Shown here in pieces: positions 62,021 to 64,000 of a stretch of 64,000 bases of DNA. The position numbers were made by a program, and so were the translations under genes. The first letter of the stretch is position 1; each line of letters opens with the position of its first letter. Below the pieces are notes generated by a model. It did not search any database, had not been told where the DNA came from, and was given only the letters and a program-made list of their open reading frames with translations. Source of the stretch: Toxotes chatareus (taxonomy: Eukaryota > Chordata > Actinopteri > Toxotidae); the NCBI GenBank assembly GCA_016801885.1, contig CM028898.1:7026177-7090176 (forward strand). Direction: 5' to 3'.

Positions 62021-64000
62021 CAGTGATATCATTTCCCAGTGAGGATTTACAGCTACAGGCCTCATGTGTGAAGTCAGAAACTTATTGCCCACAATATGAA
62101 AACTGCCTCTCAGCAGCCTTTTTTTATTATTATTATTATTATTTTTACTTTTTTATTGTGACTGAAATTTTACTATGATAATAATTTGTGGCTTTGTTCT
62201 GGCTGGCTGCTTGGCTGAGGCCTGTGGGGAGTCGGGAAGCGGTCCAGCCCCCAGCAGGCCTTTAGCGCTGCTGTATTCCCAGTAGTTTCAGGCAGGGTAG
62301 GACATGACCAAAATGACGGGGTTGGACAGCAGCTCAGCACCACGCTCAAACCCACCAAACACTCTGTTTATAATTTGACTGCAGCTTGCATGTGATTTAG
62401 CTGAGATGAAAGATGAAGTCTGTATCAAACTGTACTGCATCGCATGGGAACTCTAATAGATTTCAACTGAAAATGTAGCCTCAGTAGCAGGATATCCACA
62501 TTTCCTCCTTTCACTGTGTTTTTCTCCACCTGTGAATTGACTCCCTGCTTGAGGGCGAGTCAGCGAGGGCTGAAATGTGGAGACAGGCTCGCTCTTTGAG
62601 CCTGTGGTCGCAGCTTTCTCCCCACTCCCACTCTATATCCACACGCACCTTATGGCTTCTGCTGACTCTGCAGTCTGCGCCACAATCCCACCCTCTTTTG
62701 GCAGGTTTGTGTTTCCCTCATTTCATAAACCCTGACATTGAGTTAGAAGGAATATGAGCGACATGTGGGCTGAGTATTTTTGTTTCATATAAAATTGAAA
62801 TCAAACATCCTTTTTGGGTTGAGGGTTTGTCAGTATTTTGTCTCCTTTTGGTTACCAGATCATGAAAATATTTATTTTCATTCATTTTTAGAGCAATCAC
62901 ACAAATTATATACACACACCCCACTTGTATTAAAGCATTTGTCCAGCTACCTTTTAGATTTGTATTACTGAATATCTGCATATTCTGCTGCCTAATTTTC
63001 AATTATGGTGACTGCACGTCAGTTACCCCCTAATTTGGCTAATTTATATGTTGAAACTAGGAATGTGTGTTGAATGGGCAGTAAAATTTATAGTTATCCT
63101 TCATAAAACAAGCCTGACAAGCCTCCATGGCTGCTGTGTTAGCAGCCACAAAGCATGCTTAATGGTATGTGAACATACTGTAAACGGCGAACCTTCTGTC
63201 TCTAGATAATAAATCTTTTTTTTTTTAGTTTGCTGTTCGATTTTTTTTTCCTGCAAGAAATGTAAAACTCAATTTGGCGACACAGAAATGTGGATGTTTG
63301 CTGTAAAATTTCATATGTCATAAAATGTTTTGTCAGGGATCGCGAACATTTGGGAGATACTGTGTGCTCTCAGAGACTCTTTATGGTGGATTAGACTTTC
63401 ATTAGCCGGTGCCACAGCGTGTTTTGCTTCACTGTTAATGCACTGAAAATTAGAAATGAGCCTGTTTTCCCTCTAAGCAGGATTTCTGATACACTTTTCG
63501 AATTATTACACTATTAAAACTCAAATCATAATAACGGAAATATAATTGATTTAGGAGATAATTAAGCGCACGGACTGCATAAACGAACCAGTGTTAAATG
63601 TCAGTTTATTTTGGACATCAACACCATAAAAAATTCGGCTAATAAGTGTAACTTGTATTTAGACTGTATATGCTCCAGCGTTGGCCATTGCACTGTTCAG
63701 TTCCCTTTATATCACATACATAAACGAACATTCCGAATATTTTTTTCTAGTCTAATTAATCGAACTTCGCGTCGTCTAACTCAACTAAAATTTGTCACTA
63801 ACAAATAAAACTTTTATTTTGAAAAGTATTAAAACGACTATAATTGCGCAAGTTATTAAATGTCTTCAAGGAGGTCCGCTTTAAGGACAATGCAGCAAAA
63901 TCACTACTGGCTTTAACTCGTTTCTGTTTGATGGTAGAAATGACTTCAGAAAACAGACTTTAATAAAATAACTTCCAGTGACTAAATGATATTAATTTCA

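Larger units (their letters stand above)
60421..64000. other. Right-edge gene-poor stretch
   Basis: No recognised gene and no homeobox. It has a (GT)n(GA)n compound microsatellite (61322-61359), an ATT repeat (62131-62150) and a membrane-protein-like minus-strand frame (listed separately). The last 500 bp are AT-rich with several TAATTA-like cores. Confidence 0.4.

Overview
The window is nuclear DNA from a ray-finned (teleost) fish, probably a percomorph. The evidence is vertebrate genes split by short GT-AG introns, the vertebrate kat7-tac4 neighbourhood, abundant TG microsatellites, and worn copies of dispersed repeats I recognise from teleost genomes. Nothing bacterial or viral was seen.

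Left 8.4 kb, gene-dense. A p23/PTGES3-like co-chaperone gene (minus strand, first two coding exons only) runs off the left edge. It is divergent from kat7 (HBO1/MYST2 histone acetyltransferase, plus strand), which is complete in 14 coding exons encoding about 555 residues. Convergent with kat7 is tac4, a tachykinin precursor of two coding exons and 85 residues carrying one FYGLM-GKR peptide. KAT7 and TAC4 are also neighbours on human 17q21.33, where DLX4 and DLX3 follow. No homeobox lies in this window, so dlx4b/dlx3b may lie beyond the right edge (inference).

8.4-64 kb, gene-poor. I recognise no known gene here. There are repeat relics, microsatellites, G-rich tracts and several compact clusters of transcription-factor motifs, as expected of a regulatory landscape around developmental genes. 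The largest structural feature is a head-to-tail tandem duplication of a 4.25-kb unit (31383-35631 and 35632-39887). The copies are nearly identical and differ mostly in homopolymer lengths, so the duplication is either very recent or an assembly artefact. Each copy ends in a LINE-like 3' tail with a TCTA microsatellite. A long near-perfect inverted repeat with arms of about 70 bp lies at 53331-53478.

Possible undescribed gene. Four exon-like segments on the plus strand (13587-13690, 16586-16646, 21483-21586, 22261-22489) have consensus-like splice sites and compatible phases. Together they read as one 165-residue frame that I do not recognise. This is a hypothesis needing transcript evidence. 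The last segment is also open and spliceable on the minus strand.
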